The notes: generated from the letters alone by a model not told the origin. Counted from the first letter of the stretch, positions 1 through 9,042 are shown. The stretch is 64,000 nucleotides of DNA from Chlorobaculum limnaeum (GCF_001747405.1 NZ_CP017305.1:1630001-1694000), one strand, 5' to 3'. Program-made: numbers and translations.

Positions 1-743
1 TTTTTATCGAAAAAGACCTTGAAAAGATCGACCGGCACCGGGAAAATCGTGGTCGAGTTGTTCTCGGTGGCGATATCCTGCAAGGTCTGGAGATAGCGCA
101 ATTGCAACGCCGCCGGGTTCTGCGCGATGATCGCCGCAGCTTCGGAGAGCCGTTGGGCCGCCTGGAACTCGCCCTCGGCGTTGATGATCTTCGAGCGCCG
201 TTCACGCTCGGCCTCGGCCTGCTTGGCCATCGCGCGGCGCATCTCCTCGGGCAGATCGATCTCCTTCACCTCGACCTTGCCGACCTTCACGCCCCACGGC
301 GCGGTATCCTTGTCGAGAATGGACTGGATGCGCTCGTTGATCTCGTCGCGCTCGGCGAGCAGGTTGTCCATCTCCCCCTGCCCGCAAACGCTGCGCAGGG
401 TGGTCTGGGCAAGCTGCGAGGTGGCGAAGTGAAAATCGGCCACATCGATGATCGCCTTGATCGGGTCGAGCACGCGGAAATAGACCACGGCACTCACCTT
501 CACCGACACGTTGTCGCGCGTGATGATGTCCTGCGGCGGCACGTCGAGCGTCACGGTACGCAGATCGACCCGCACCATCCGGTCGATGTAGGGAATCAGG
601 ATGATGAGGCCCGGCCCTTTTGCCCCGATGATCCTGCCAAGGCGGAAAATGACCGCCCGCTCGTATTCGGGCATGATCTTGACCGCGGAGACGAAAAACG
701 CCACCGCAAGCACCAGTAAAATCAGGATATTCATCGAAAGCAT
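1..743 (-). CDS. Slipin/stomatin-like SPFH (Band 7) membrane protein, 3' end outside window
   Basis: The readable 247 codons begin [16 protein letters not shown], a single N-terminal membrane anchor, followed by an SPFH domain ([14 protein letters not shown], then a [14 protein letters not shown] segment) and the family's [16 protein letters not shown] and [17 protein letters not shown] segments. The start ATG at 743 follows a GGGAGG ribosome site and lies one base after the stop of the NfeD-type gene, so the two are surely co-transcribed. Slipin and NfeD commonly pair; the family is thought to organise membrane microdomains and to be a partner or substrate of the NfeD protease. The gene runs off the left edge of the window, so the C-terminus cannot be judged. 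Confidence 0.9.
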   Translation of the reverse strand, partial: MLSMNILILLVLAVAFFVSAVKIMPEYERAVIFRLGRIIGAKGPGLIILIPYIDRMVRVDLRTVTLDVPPQDIITRDNVSVKVSAVVYFRVLDPIKAIIDVADFHFATSQLAQTTLRSVCGQGEMDNLLAERDEINERIQSILDKDTAPWGVKVGKVEVKEIDLPEEMRRAMAKQAEAERERRSKIINAEGEFQAAQRLSEAAAIIAQNPAALQLRYLQTLQDIATENNSTTIFPVPVDLFKVFFDK

Positions 744-744
744 A

Positions 745-2073
745 TCACCCCTCCCTGCTTTTTTGTTTCACATTGAGTTTCATTCCCTCGACCCCCGTCA
801 CCAAAACCGGCGCTCCGGCGGGAATCGAAACGTTTGCCGAAGCGTCCCACAGTTCGCCATGCACGAAAACCTTGCCGCTCCTGCCCTCGCTGATGGCCTG
901 CTCGACCGTGCCCGTCTCGCCGACCAGCCCCTCCATGCCGGAGAGCGCCTTGCGTCGGGTCGAGCGAAGCACCATAAAGACAAGTAACAGGACTGTCGCC
1001 GAAAATGAAAGAAAAAGAGGCAGAAAAACCCACCAGTCGATGACGAGACCAATTTCCGGCTGATTGAAGACCATCACCGAACCGATGAAAAGCGCGACAA
1101 GACCGGCAATAGCGAGAGCGCCGCCGCTGACGACGAAGAGTTCGAGTCCGAAAAAAAGGATGGCGAGCAGGATGAGCAGAAGGCCGGTCACGTTGACCGA
1201 CAGCAGTTGCATGGCCCACGCGCCGAGCACGAGGGCAATCGCGCCGGCCACGCCGGGAAAGATTGCGCCGGGCGTCGTAAGTTCGAAATAGAGCCCGGCG
1301 ATACCGAGAAGCAGCAGAAAATAGGCGATATTGGGATCGGCGATGGTCATCATCACCTCCTCCCTGAAGGTGGGTTCGGCAGCCCGCACCGTCATGCCCG
1401 ACGTGCGGATGGTCACGGCTCCGGCGGAGGTCGTCACCGTGCGCCCGTCGAGAAAGGCAAGCAGTTCGCTGCGGCTTGGGGCGACGGTATCGATCACGCC
1501 CGCCACGAGGGCCTCCGACGCGGTCGAGGCGATGCTCTCCCGCACGGCCCGTTCGGCCCACACAGGATTGCGGCCCCGCTTCTGCGCGAGGCTGCGGGCG
1601 AACGCCGCGAGATCGTTTTCGATCTTGGCGTTCATGACGCTCTTCTTTTCGACTTCGCCGCCGATGCCAACCGGATGCGCCGCGCCGGTCTCGGTGCCGG
1701 GAGCCATCGCCGCCACATGCGCGGAGAGCAAGAGCAGCGCCCCCGCCGAAGCCGCCTGCGCCCCGGAGGGCGCGACATAGACGACGACCGGTACCTTCGA
1801 GGCCATCACCCCCTGCACCATCTGGCGGAGAGAGGCGACCAGCCCACCCGGCGTATCGAGCTCGACCAGGAGCAGCGTATCGCCATCCCGGTTCGCCTCG
1901 TCGAGCACCCGCTGGAACCACGCCGCACTGCCGGGATTGACACTCCCCTTCAGCGACATGGTGCGTATCTGAGCCGATTCGCCTCGAACAGGAATGATCG
2001 CCATGAGCATCAGCACGACAATAACCGGTGTCAAGCTGAATTTCAGAAACCTGCTTATCATTGTCTGAACCAT
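745..2073 (-). CDS. NfeD-family membrane-bound ClpP-class serine protease (long form)
   Basis: The protein has 442 aa. Residues about 8-33 form a signal/anchor segment. A ClpP-like protease domain follows, with [18 protein letters not shown] (the Ser in ASAGA is the likely nucleophile) and downstream lysines around [19 protein letters not shown] that could supply the Ser-Lys dyad. Residues about 235-365 carry four to five membrane segments, and the C-terminal 60 residues form the NfeD OB-fold ([21 protein letters not shown]). This is the architecture of long NfeD proteins such as the archaeal 1510-N/stomatin operon protease. The next gene downstream is its usual partner, a slipin. The start could also be the internal Met at residue 5, since no ribosome site is obvious. 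Confidence 0.9.
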   Translation of the reverse strand: MVQTMISRFLKFSLTPVIVVLMLMAIIPVRGESAQIRTMSLKGSVNPGSAAWFQRVLDEANRDGDTLLLVELDTPGGLVASLRQMVQGVMASKVPVVVYVAPSGAQAASAGALLLLSAHVAAMAPGTETGAAHPVGIGGEVEKKSVMNAKIENDLAAFARSLAQKRGRNPVWAERAVRESIASTASEALVAGVIDTVAPSRSELLAFLDGRTVTTSAGAVTIRTSGMTVRAAEPTFREEVMMTIADPNIAYFLLLLGIAGLYFELTTPGAIFPGVAGAIALVLGAWAMQLLSVNVTGLLLILLAILFFGLELFVVSGGALAIAGLVALFIGSVMVFNQPEIGLVIDWWVFLPLFLSFSATVLLLVFMVLRSTRRKALSGMEGLVGETGTVEQAISEGRSGKVFVHGELWDASANVSIPAGAPVLVTGVEGMKLNVKQKSREG

Positions 2074-2162
2074 TCTGAGAAAAGTGAATTCACCAATTCA
2101 TCAACAATGATAACAATAACAAAAAAAACAGGATAGTTCCTCTGAAACAGCGTCGGGATTCG

Positions 2163-2876
2163 TCAACGTATGACCCGGTAATCGTGAAGGTAAAGATGGA
2201 TCAGCACTGGTTTGCGCAGCGGATTTCCCTTGAAGCTTCTCGGGGTTACGACTCTTTCGGAAGGATACGTCAGCCCGTCGGCATTTTCTGAATGACGATG
2301 CACGACATTGGCCGCCGTCGCGAGCGGACTGATGATGTCCGCCGTATAATCGTGCTGGATCAAGAGGCCGGTTTTGCGGTCGAACCGGAACTGCTGCACC
2401 CGGCTATGCGTCGGAATATGATCGGGAAAAACAGCACTGAGCCTTCCCGGTTCCGGCTCGCTCCAGTCGATATCCCCACGCAACAGCAGAGCCGGAAGGG
2501 TGAAGTAATTCCATGAAGCGTAATTGGCGAAATAGGTCATATCGAGATCATCCCAGTAGAACAGCCTCCGGCCAGCCTTGAAATAACTCCGCGCATTCCG
2601 GCGCTCTTTGATAACCTGGCCCTGAGCATCCTCAAGTCGCACATCACCGCCATCGAGCACTCCGGTTATAGCGGGATCACGGCCAATCGGGGTAAAACGG
2701 CAAGAGGGCCGGTGGGCGTCCATGGTCATTTTCGAATGGCTGAAAAAGGGCCGCCGTTTCAGGATGAACGCCAGTCCCGAGGCGCTGACCGACGTTTCAA
2801 CCGACACGGCGTTCCTCCACAATTCGATCCCGCCATAAGCGGCTATGGCTTTTGCAGCAGTTTCAGAAAGCTTCAT
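2163..2876 (-). CDS. Conserved hypothetical protein, 237 aa
   Basis: I do not recognise a family. The product begins MKLSETAAKAIAAYGG and has no signal peptide or membrane segment. It is rich in aromatic and basic residues, and the later part (LYLHDYRVIR at the end, RFDRKTGLLIQHDYTADII) reads like an antiparallel beta protein. The general layout of an LolA-like or porter-like beta-sheet with repeated RFDRKTG-type strands is possible, but that is only an impression. Codon use and GC match the neighbours. It is a single gene between NfeD and an alpha/beta hydrolase, with about 90 and 200 bp of flanking spacer. Confidence 0.7.
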   Translation of the reverse strand: MKLSETAAKAIAAYGGIELWRNAVSVETSVSASGLAFILKRRPFFSHSKMTMDAHRPSCRFTPIGRDPAITGVLDGGDVRLEDAQGQVIKERRNARSYFKAGRRLFYWDDLDMTYFANYASWNYFTLPALLLRGDIDWSEPEPGRLSAVFPDHIPTHSRVQQFRFDRKTGLLIQHDYTADIISPLATAANVVHRHSENADGLTYPSERVVTPRSFKGNPLRKPVLIHLYLHDYRVIR

Positions 2877-3080
2877 GGCAATAAGACTTGCTTTGAAAAG
2901 ATCAGGAGTGTTTATCTCAAATCATACTTTCGTCGCACTTGATGCTCATATGCCTGCGAAACAACAAGTCATCGCAAAGTGTTCAAAGACATAACTCTCC
3001 GCGTCATTTCCTGCGCTGTCTTGCAATCGAAATCCAGATCGAAACCAAACGTCATTTGTCAATAACGACAAAAAAACGCT

Positions 3081-3998
3081 TCATCCGACTTTTTCGAAAT
3101 CCGCTATCGCCTGCATCATCTCCACAAACACGGGATTTCGGGGTTCAAGCTCTTTGCCATCTTTGCTGACAACGGGCTTTTCGAGCAAGACGCTCGCGTG
3201 CGGCACGCACAGATTTTTCGTGATCCTGAAAAATCTGAATCGCTCCTGAACGCATACCTCCCGCAACGCCTCGATACCGGCAATATCCGCCGTGGTATCG
3301 GATTCTGAGTGCGCCGCGAACACTTTATAAGGGAACGGAAATCGTGATCCGAACAGGCTGATGATAGAGTCGGTCTCCTTGATGAGCCGGGCGAGTTGCG
3401 TCGCGCCATCCAGATCGACATAGCTGTAGCGGTAAGGATTTTCGCCAATCATTGGAGTGTTGAAATCGAACAGATCAGGCACGGGAGTCAGCAGCAGATT
3501 TTCCTGCATCTCGCCGACCAGGCCGAACGCGCCTCCCGCCAAATCGAGCGCCGCCGAGAAGAGGTAGAGCGTACCCCGAACTCTCGGATGGAGCGTCGCC
3601 ATATAGAAACTCAACGCGCCGCCGGTTGACAGGCCGCCGATTGAAATCTCGCTCGCTTTCGATGACGCCGTGTTGACGGCGAAGCTGACGTTCGATTTCC
3701 ACTCTTCGAGCTCGACCCCCTCCATCCCTTTGGGCTCCTTCAGGCCGTGGCCATGAAGCAACGGCATGTAGACATTGTAGCCGAGCTGGTGGAAAAAATA
3801 GTCGCCGATCGCCGTCATGAAGTATGGCGAGTCGGAAAGGCCGTGTACCAGCACGATCGCTTTTCGCGCAGGTTCCTGATGCTCCATGATTCGCGGCTGG
3901 CACCCGTCACGTACCGCGTCCTGCGAGAAATAGGTGAAGCGCTGGTAATAGTCGAACCACTCGTGATCGCGCGTCGGAGTTGAAAACTGACTGCTCAT
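3081..3998 (-). CDS. Alpha/beta hydrolase (serine esterase/lipase type)
   Basis: The protein has 305 aa with the alpha/beta-hydrolase hallmarks. There is an oxyanion-hole HGLSDSPYF near residue 52, a LLHGHGL stretch near residue 80, and the nucleophile elbow GLSTGG near residue 122. A likely acid lies in AAHSESDTTADIAG, and the His in LCVPHASVLLEKP would complete the triad. This pattern resembles carboxylesterase and monoacylglycerol-lipase-like proteins. There is no signal peptide, so it is probably cytoplasmic. The ATG follows a good GGGGAG ribosome site. It lies downstream of the radical SAM cluster, about 150 bp from it, so co-transcription is possible but unproven. The substrate cannot be inferred. 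Confidence 0.85.
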   Translation of the reverse strand: MSSQFSTPTRDHEWFDYYQRFTYFSQDAVRDGCQPRIMEHQEPARKAIVLVHGLSDSPYFMTAIGDYFFHQLGYNVYMPLLHGHGLKEPKGMEGVELEEWKSNVSFAVNTASSKASEISIGGLSTGGALSFYMATLHPRVRGTLYLFSAALDLAGGAFGLVGEMQENLLLTPVPDLFDFNTPMIGENPYRYSYVDLDGATQLARLIKETDSIISLFGSRFPFPYKVFAAHSESDTTADIAGIEALREVCVQERFRFFRITKNLCVPHASVLLEKPVVSKDGKELEPRNPVFVEMMQAIADFEKVG

Positions 3999-4146
3999 GT
4001 TGTCTCCCCTTTTGACTGTTGAAACGAGTCACGTGCTTTTCACGAAATATATCCCAAAGAACTTTGCTGAACAAAAAACAGGCAGTCACTCCGAGGGGAA
4101 CGAAACCGGACGCTATGGCAAGGCGCGGTCCGGTCAACGACGAAAC

Positions 4147-4950
4147 TCAGCGCTTCGGGGCGGGAAAGCGACGTTTCATGAACGATTTCGACTTGAGATC
4201 GTAGATTTCAAACCCGCTTCCGTCAAAAAGAAACCGACCGTAGGCTTTGACCTCCCACGAGAGATTGCCCGAGCGCTTTTCGCTCCATATCGTTTTTCCC
4301 TGCTTGTCAATCAGCACGAACGCCATGTTGCCCGTGCCATACTTCGAGGTGGCCGCAAGCGTGTAGTCGCCGTTGACGCTCACGCAGAGATAGTCGATCT
4401 CCGGCAATCCGGCTTTCGCAGACCAGAGACGGCGGCCCTCGGCTGCATCGAAAAGCGTGATCCATGAGCCGTCCCGCCCGTTCTCGCCGATGGCGATGCG
4501 AGCGCCTTCGGGAGAGATGGCTGTCCGGCAAACCCAGCGCAGGCTTTCGCTGCCGCCGTCGTTCCGGAAAACGATCTGCCGGAGCGCTTTGCCCTGGCCG
4601 TTGTAGAGGGCGATGCCGCTGGAGCCGCCCTCGTCGCGCCAGCCCCAAAGCGGCAGCGTGATGAGTTCACCGTTGTCCGACACCGCCGCGCCGCCAGGCC
4701 CGGTCATGAGCGGATCGCTCCATATCTCCTTGCCATGCTTCTTCAGGCTCCACGAGGCGAACGGATTTCCGTAGGTGATCGCCACTTCCCAGACGCCGTT
4801 GTCGGAGAAAAAGGAGTCCGTCTTGCCGACCGGATCGGCCATGCGTTCGGCCATTCGCGCCGGGACTTCGGCGGGCAGGAGAAGCAGAAGGCACAAAACG
4901 GCTGCGAAAAGAGGCCAAATGGCGTTCGGGCGGAGGATGAAATTACGCAT
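4147..4950 (-). CDS. Exported hypothetical protein, beta-propeller-like, behind the radical SAM gene
   Basis: From the ATG at 4950 the product has 267 aa. It starts MRNFILRPNAIWPLFAAVLCLLLLLPA, a signal peptide or anchor. The mature part has repeated blade-like strands (SDNGELITLP, SPEGARIAIGENG, GSWITLFDAAEGRRLW, FVLIDKQGKTIWSE), as in WD40/PQQ-like propellers. A GTG at 4980 would add ten residues, but the ATG puts the hydrophobic segment at the very N-terminus. The start overlaps the end of the radical SAM gene by 8 bp, which implies translational coupling and a functional link with that enzyme. The specific role is unknown; a periplasmic partner or receptor of the modified product is one possibility. 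Confidence 0.75.
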   Translation of the reverse strand: MRNFILRPNAIWPLFAAVLCLLLLLPAEVPARMAERMADPVGKTDSFFSDNGVWEVAITYGNPFASWSLKKHGKEIWSDPLMTGPGGAAVSDNGELITLPLWGWRDEGGSSGIALYNGQGKALRQIVFRNDGGSESLRWVCRTAISPEGARIAIGENGRDGSWITLFDAAEGRRLWSAKAGLPEIDYLCVSVNGDYTLAATSKYGTGNMAFVLIDKQGKTIWSEKRSGNLSWEVKAYGRFLFDGSGFEIYDLKSKSFMKRRFPAPKR

Positions 4951-6127
4951 GTTCGTGGAGTTGAGGTTCGGGAAGCTCACCGGGATCGATCAGTTCGACG
5001 ACCGATTCGAGGTACTCGAAAAGCAGTTGCTTGCCCGCGCAGAGCGAATCCTTTTCGGCGATGTTCCGACCTCCGCTGGCGATGAAGGAGAAGTAGGGAC
5101 AGCCCGCATTGCAGAGGTACCGAAAGCGACACGCCTCGGCTTCGCAGGCGGCAGTGGCCTCGAGGCGCTGGTCGATCAGCCGCGACATGGCCGGGTTGGC
5201 GACGGCGAGAATATCGGGCATCGCCGTCTCGCTGACGTTGCCGAGGCGCATCGCGTCGAAGCCCGCGAACTTGGGGCAGAGCCAGGCGTCGCCGTCGGGC
5301 GTGATAGCGAGAAAGTTGGTGAGGCAACGCCCACCGAAGGTGCAGACCGATTGCTTCAGCCCGACGCCCGCCACCAGCGAACGCAGCACGTAGTTGAGCG
5401 TGCCAGGCATCGGCAGCTTTCGCCCGCCCTCGAACCAGGCGTTGAACTGGGCGATGAAATAGGCGGCGTAGCCGTCGGCATCGAGCGAGAGGCTTTCGTC
5501 ACCGACGAGGTTCTCCGAAAAATAGTGGTACGGATTGCTGTGAAAAGCGTCGATGCCGAGCGAACGGTAGAAATCGAGAATCGCCCCCTCCTTGCCGAGG
5601 CTGTTCTGCGTGACCGTGCAGATGCAGCCGCAGTGCCCCTGATGCTCGATGATCGTTTCGCGCGTCTCGAGCACCGAGGCAAGCGATAGGCCGCCGCCGC
5701 TGGCCGGGCGCTGGAAGTCGTGCAGCTCCGGGGGGCCGTCGATGGTCGATGAGATGTGGAAGCCGTGCGCGGCGAGCCAGACGATCAGCTTCCGGTCATG
5801 CACATAACCGCTCGTCTGGATGGTGTTCGCGTAGGGTTTGGTGGCGTACTGTTTCTGGAGACGATCGACCTTGCGGTAAAAATCGATTCCGGCAAGAAAT
5901 GGCTCGCCGCCCGTCCACTCGAAGGAAACCTCGCAATGGCGTGTATCGAAGGCGCTCCGGATGGCGGCTTCGAGCAGGTCGTCCGGAATGCGGAGGCTCC
6001 CGGTTTTGTGGGAGCCTTTCGCAAAGCAGTAGCGGCACGAGAGCACGCACTGGTCGGTAAGCTGAAAAATCAGGTTCAGCGTGCCCGCCTCTTCGAGCAT
6101 GTCGAGAAACGCCTCTCTCGTCGTCAT
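4943..6127 (-). CDS. Radical SAM/SPASM peptide-maturase-like enzyme
   Basis: The protein has 394 aa. The radical SAM cluster motif is CVLSCRYC (C27, C31, C34). It is followed by SFEWTGGEPFL (the GGE motif) and STIDGPPELHDFQR, typical of anaerobic sulfatase maturase-like and peptide-modifying SPASM enzymes. The C-terminal SPASM region has CTFGGRC, a lone Cys in DAWLCPKF, and CEAEAC-RFRYL-C-NAG-C plus a final Cys, which should bind two auxiliary 4Fe-4S clusters. No sulfatase gene is visible. Twelve bases upstream ends a small exported protein with a repetitive His/Asn/Asp tail, so a RiPP maturase acting on that tail is the best inference. GAGG eight bases before the ATG serves as ribosome site. 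Confidence 0.9.
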   Translation of the reverse strand: MTTREAFLDMLEEAGTLNLIFQLTDQCVLSCRYCFAKGSHKTGSLRIPDDLLEAAIRSAFDTRHCEVSFEWTGGEPFLAGIDFYRKVDRLQKQYATKPYANTIQTSGYVHDRKLIVWLAAHGFHISSTIDGPPELHDFQRPASGGGLSLASVLETRETIIEHQGHCGCICTVTQNSLGKEGAILDFYRSLGIDAFHSNPYHYFSENLVGDESLSLDADGYAAYFIAQFNAWFEGGRKLPMPGTLNYVLRSLVAGVGLKQSVCTFGGRCLTNFLAITPDGDAWLCPKFAGFDAMRLGNVSETAMPDILAVANPAMSRLIDQRLEATAACEAEACRFRYLCNAGCPYFSFIASGGRNIAEKDSLCAGKQLLFEYLESVVELIDPGELPEPQLHEHA

Positions 6128-6139
6128 GCCGCGCGCCTC

Positions 6140-6535
6140 TCAGTAACGGTTCGCGTCACCGTGCGTGTTGGTGTGCACGTTGCCGTGGGAGTTTGTGTGC
6201 TTGCCGCTGTCCGAATAATCACTGTGAACATTGGGGCTGTTGCTATCGACATGGGTGTTCCCGTGCAGCGGATTGTCCTTATCGGCGAGCAATACGCCGC
6301 CCGGATTGGCCGTGATCTCCGTGAGATGCCGCGCCACTTCGTTCTCCCGCGCGGCGTCGGATGCGAATGTTGGCGTCGCGCCGTCGCGCGTCATCGCCGA
6401 GGCGTTCACGCCGCAAAAAAGCAGCAGCCCCGCCGGAATGGCGAAGCCAAGCTTCTGGCTGATGGCAAGCAGGCGCTCGCCCCTGGCCGGTCTGGAACGA
6501 CGCTCCCCTTCCGGCCTGTCGATCTCTCTGTTCAT
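6140..6535 (-). CDS. Putative RiPP precursor: exported small protein with His-x-Asn/Asp repeat tail
   Basis: The ATG at 6535 follows AAAGGAG at five bases; a GTG at 6541 is less likely because it overlaps that site. The product has 131 aa. A basic N-terminus (about 28 residues) precedes a hydrophobic LGFAIPAGLLLFCGVNASA segment that looks like an export signal. A short spacer follows, then a low-complexity tail (residues 91-131). In the tail all seven His are followed by x-Asn or x-Asp (HGN, HVD, HSD, HTN, HGN, HTN, HGD), and YSD makes an eighth unit. It sits 12 bp before the SPASM gene. Aromatic/His-x-Asn/Asp/Ser units are the substrates of cyclophane-forming SPASM enzymes (GrrM, HxsB type), so I infer a precursor. 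I did not match it to a named family. Confidence 0.75.
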   Translation of the reverse strand: MNREIDRPEGERRSRPARGERLLAISQKLGFAIPAGLLLFCGVNASAMTRDGATPTFASDAARENEVARHLTEITANPGGVLLADKDNPLHGNTHVDSNSPNVHSDYSDSGKHTNSHGNVHTNTHGDANRY

Positions 6536-6571
6536 ATGCACTCCTTTGTTTGATTGACGAAATCAGCGAAA

Positions 6572-6949
6572 TCACACGCTCTCGATGATCTTCTCGCGCT
6601 GCTTCCGGAACTCCTCGTCACTGATGAGCTTTTGACGCTTGAGTCCGTCAAGCGTTTTCAGCCGCGCCTCCACGCTTTGGGCATCAGAAGCGGATTGCGA
6701 CTCCCCCGCGTCTTCGATGCTGAAGATCACGTCCGGACTACCCTTCCGGCTGAAAGCCATGAAGAGCGCGAAACCGATGATCGCAACGCAGGCCACGATC
6801 CAGATGATGACAAACACACCGCCCTCTTCGAGCAGGCCGTTGCTTACGACGCCAACGATCATACCCGCGCCGACAAGCGCCACGACGACCGACGCGATTC
6901 TCATCATGGTCAGCGTGCAGCGCGTCGGCTTTATCCTGATATCCGGCAT
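6572..6949 (-). CDS. Two-TM membrane protein with C-terminal SHOCT domain
   Basis: The protein has 125 aa. Two hydrophobic segments (about residues 17-38 and 44-68) are followed by a polar linker. The C-terminal SHOCT-type helix pair reads RLKTLDGLKRQKLISDEEFRKQREKII. SHOCT is a short C-terminal oligomerisation domain often found on small membrane proteins. The gene ends about 35 bp before the RiPP-like precursor and starts 13 bp after the stop of the exported 338-aa gene, so it may belong to the same transcript. A role in the radical SAM system is conjecture. An internal ATG (residue 15, MMRIASVV) is an alternative start. Confidence 0.75.
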   Translation of the reverse strand: MPDIRIKPTRCTLTMMRIASVVVALVGAGMIVGVVSNGLLEEGGVFVIIWIVACVAIIGFALFMAFSRKGSPDVIFSIEDAGESQSASDAQSVEARLKTLDGLKRQKLISDEEFRKQREKIIESV

Positions 6950-6961
6950 GGCGAAGTCGTT

Positions 6962-7978
6962 TTACCGTTTGGGGGCGAAGGAGTCAAGCACGGCCTGGAA
7001 TGCGGGGAAATTCTGATCGTAGAACACTTTCGGACTCTTGAACGCCAGCACGTAAAATCCCCGTTTTGCCTTGACAACGACGAACCGCGCCTTCAACCAG
7101 TACTTCGTCGCGAACAGCGGGCCGCGCGGAACCTCCTGCCAGACCTCGTATTCGGTGATGGTTGCCTCGCGTCCGGCGACGGTTGTCTTCACGGGTTTGC
7201 TGTACGATGATTTCCTGCTGCCCGCATTTTTTTGCCTCAGCCGGTCGTAATCGGCCAGATAGCTTTCATACGTTTTCCCCTCGCTGTTGCCGGGAGCGTA
7301 GTATCCGACGTACATGAGCGGATGCGGGAAGTAAAATTTCTCGCCATCCTCCGGCCTGGCAAGACCGGTTTTGGTGAGCTGAATCTGATGAATCCCGGCT
7401 TTGGCGTCACCCGCCGGATCGTAACTCCGCGTCCAGCCGACGGGCAAAAGGCAGGAGAAAAAGTCCTGCGCAGCAGTGAACTTCTCGAACGGCTCCGGCC
7501 GAACCTCGCGAGGCAGGGGAAGATCCGTCACCGCATCTTTCACTATTTTAGGCAGATAGTACTCGCTTGTATCCACGAAGGGATGCGCGGATGATACCGG
7601 ATTGGTGATGACGTAGGTGTAGTTCCCCGAAATGCCGAGGTCGCGCTTCAGATCATAAGCGATGACTGCGCCATCCTCGACGATCGCCTTGCACTCGTCG
7701 GGCGTTTTGCGGACAATCGTCAACTCGTAGTGCGGCGCGAGCGCCGTGAGACCCGACTTTTTGTTCACCACCACTTCGAAGGAGTTTTTGGAGGTACAGC
7801 CATTGCTCCCCACGCGAATGACGAAGCCGCCCGGCCCGGTCACCGCCTCGTCGAGCACGATCTCGCCGGTCTGGCGCGGCCCCGGAGACCAAGCGACAGC
7901 GGCGGCGGTGTCATGGGAAAAGCTGAGGACGAGCGCGAGAGAAATCAGCCTGGGAATTCTTTGAACGGAGTACTTCAT
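6962..7978 (-). CDS. Exported protein of unknown function, 338 aa
   Basis: The ATG at 7978 gives MKYSVQRIPRLISLALVLSFSHDTAAAVAW, a cleavable signal peptide. An in-frame start 33 bases upstream would bury that signal and is rejected. The mature protein has a first module around GGFVIRVGSNGCTSKNSFEVVVNK with two Cys residues (NGCTSKNS and KTPDECKAIV) and a second module from about residue 185 (AQDFFSCLLPVGWTRSYDPAGDAKAG) that resembles stress-type or PsbP/Mog1-like beta folds with a C-terminal AFKSPKVFYDQNFPAFQAVLDSF helix. No catalytic motif is visible. It is probably periplasmic. It leads the minus-strand set that continues to the SHOCT, precursor and radical SAM genes. Confidence 0.7.
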   Translation of the reverse strand: MKYSVQRIPRLISLALVLSFSHDTAAAVAWSPGPRQTGEIVLDEAVTGPGGFVIRVGSNGCTSKNSFEVVVNKKSGLTALAPHYELTIVRKTPDECKAIVEDGAVIAYDLKRDLGISGNYTYVITNPVSSAHPFVDTSEYYLPKIVKDAVTDLPLPREVRPEPFEKFTAAQDFFSCLLPVGWTRSYDPAGDAKAGIHQIQLTKTGLARPEDGEKFYFPHPLMYVGYYAPGNSEGKTYESYLADYDRLRQKNAGSRKSSYSKPVKTTVAGREATITEYEVWQEVPRGPLFATKYWLKARFVVVKAKRGFYVLAFKSPKVFYDQNFPAFQAVLDSFAPKR

Positions 7979-8244
7979 GATCAAACAAAGCCGGTTGGAT
8001 GGAGCAATCAAAACTGACTTGCGCGAGGCGCTCCACGCTCCTGCTCCGCTGATGCGACTGACCTGAAAATGCGAAACCGGAAGAGGAGGCTGTAACGATG
8101 CAATCAGTTACTGATTGATCACATCAGATTGGGAAAGTGTCTTAAATAATAGCGATACACTACCTAAATTAACAGAGGACATCTATATATTCAAGGAGTG
8201 TTCTTCTATAATCTGTACAAAAAAACAATCCAAAATCCACGGTG

Positions 8245-8544
8245 ATGAAAAAAGTATTCAGCATGCTGCTCCTGTTTGCAGTTTCAGGAGCACTCGCGTC
8301 CGCGAATCTGCATGCGGGTGGCGCATTCGATCAATTGATGGATACGTCGAGAGACAGTGAAGCCGCCACGAGAGAGCCGAGCGACGAAGGCGCGAGGGAA
8401 GGCGCGAGCCAGGGATTCGACACCGGGTCGAGCACCCCTGTCGATCTGAGCGGCAAGGAAGGGGTCGTCGATCCGAATGACCTGAAGAGGTACGACCCGC
8501 CCGCGCAGAGCCTCCACACCAATCCGCCGCCGCCACTACCCTGA
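8245..8544 (+). CDS. Small exported hypothetical protein, 99 aa
   Basis: It starts MKKVFSMLLLFAVSGALASANLHAGG, a clear signal peptide. The mature 75 residues are polar, acidic and glycine/serine rich and end in a proline-rich LHTNPPPPLP. There are no Cys and no known domain. A GTG lies just upstream of the ATG; I prefer the ATG. It is divergent from the 338-aa exported gene and shares the 270-bp AT-rich spacer with it. It carries one HTN triplet like the precursor described at 6140-6535, which may be coincidence. Confidence 0.6.
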   Translation: MKKVFSMLLLFAVSGALASANLHAGGAFDQLMDTSRDSEAATREPSDEGAREGASQGFDTGSSTPVDLSGKEGVVDPNDLKRYDPPAQSLHTNPPPPLP

Positions 8545-8762
8545 CAGCTCATCAGGATTATGGTGACGAAAATCAAAAATCCGTAACAGCATAACAATGC
8601 ACAGCGCCAGGTAGGTATTCAAGCTTCCTGACGCTGTGCATTTCAGACGGATGCCTGTTGGCGCGCCTCTACATGACAACGCGGATATGGCGGCAACATG
8701 ACAATACCGGAAAGCAGAAAATGACGTTTCAGATAAAATTTTCGAATTATTCGGCTTTTCAG

Positions 8763-8790
8763 TTGCACAATCCGATTATTCTGTTAGATT
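8763..8790 (+). promoter_or_regulatory. Possible promoter of the tRNA-fMet gene
   Basis: TTGCAC at 8763-8768 and TAGATT at 8785-8790 are separated by 16 bp, with the tRNA beginning 15 bp further on. The match is modest and is judged by position only. Confidence 0.4.
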
Positions 8791-8804
8791 TAGAGCCATA
8801 ACAT

Positions 8805-8877
<73 letters not shown>

Positions 8878-8880
8878 CTA

Positions 8881-8912
8881 AAGCCGTCCAGTAGTATGGG
8901 GCGGCTTTTTTT
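8881..8912 (+). terminator. Terminator of tRNA-fMet
   Basis: AAGCCG pairs with CGGCTT around a 15-nt loop, followed by a run of seven T. Confidence 0.8.
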
Positions 8913-9042
8913 ATTGGCTCCCTCCTATATTTGGCCGATGCCCGTTGCTGCTCAACTCAAAGGCGGCTACAGCGGGTGGCTCTGCTTCTTTTCAGATGCG
9001 ACTGATTGGTCTGACCCGAACGAATCAAAATAGACCACCAGG

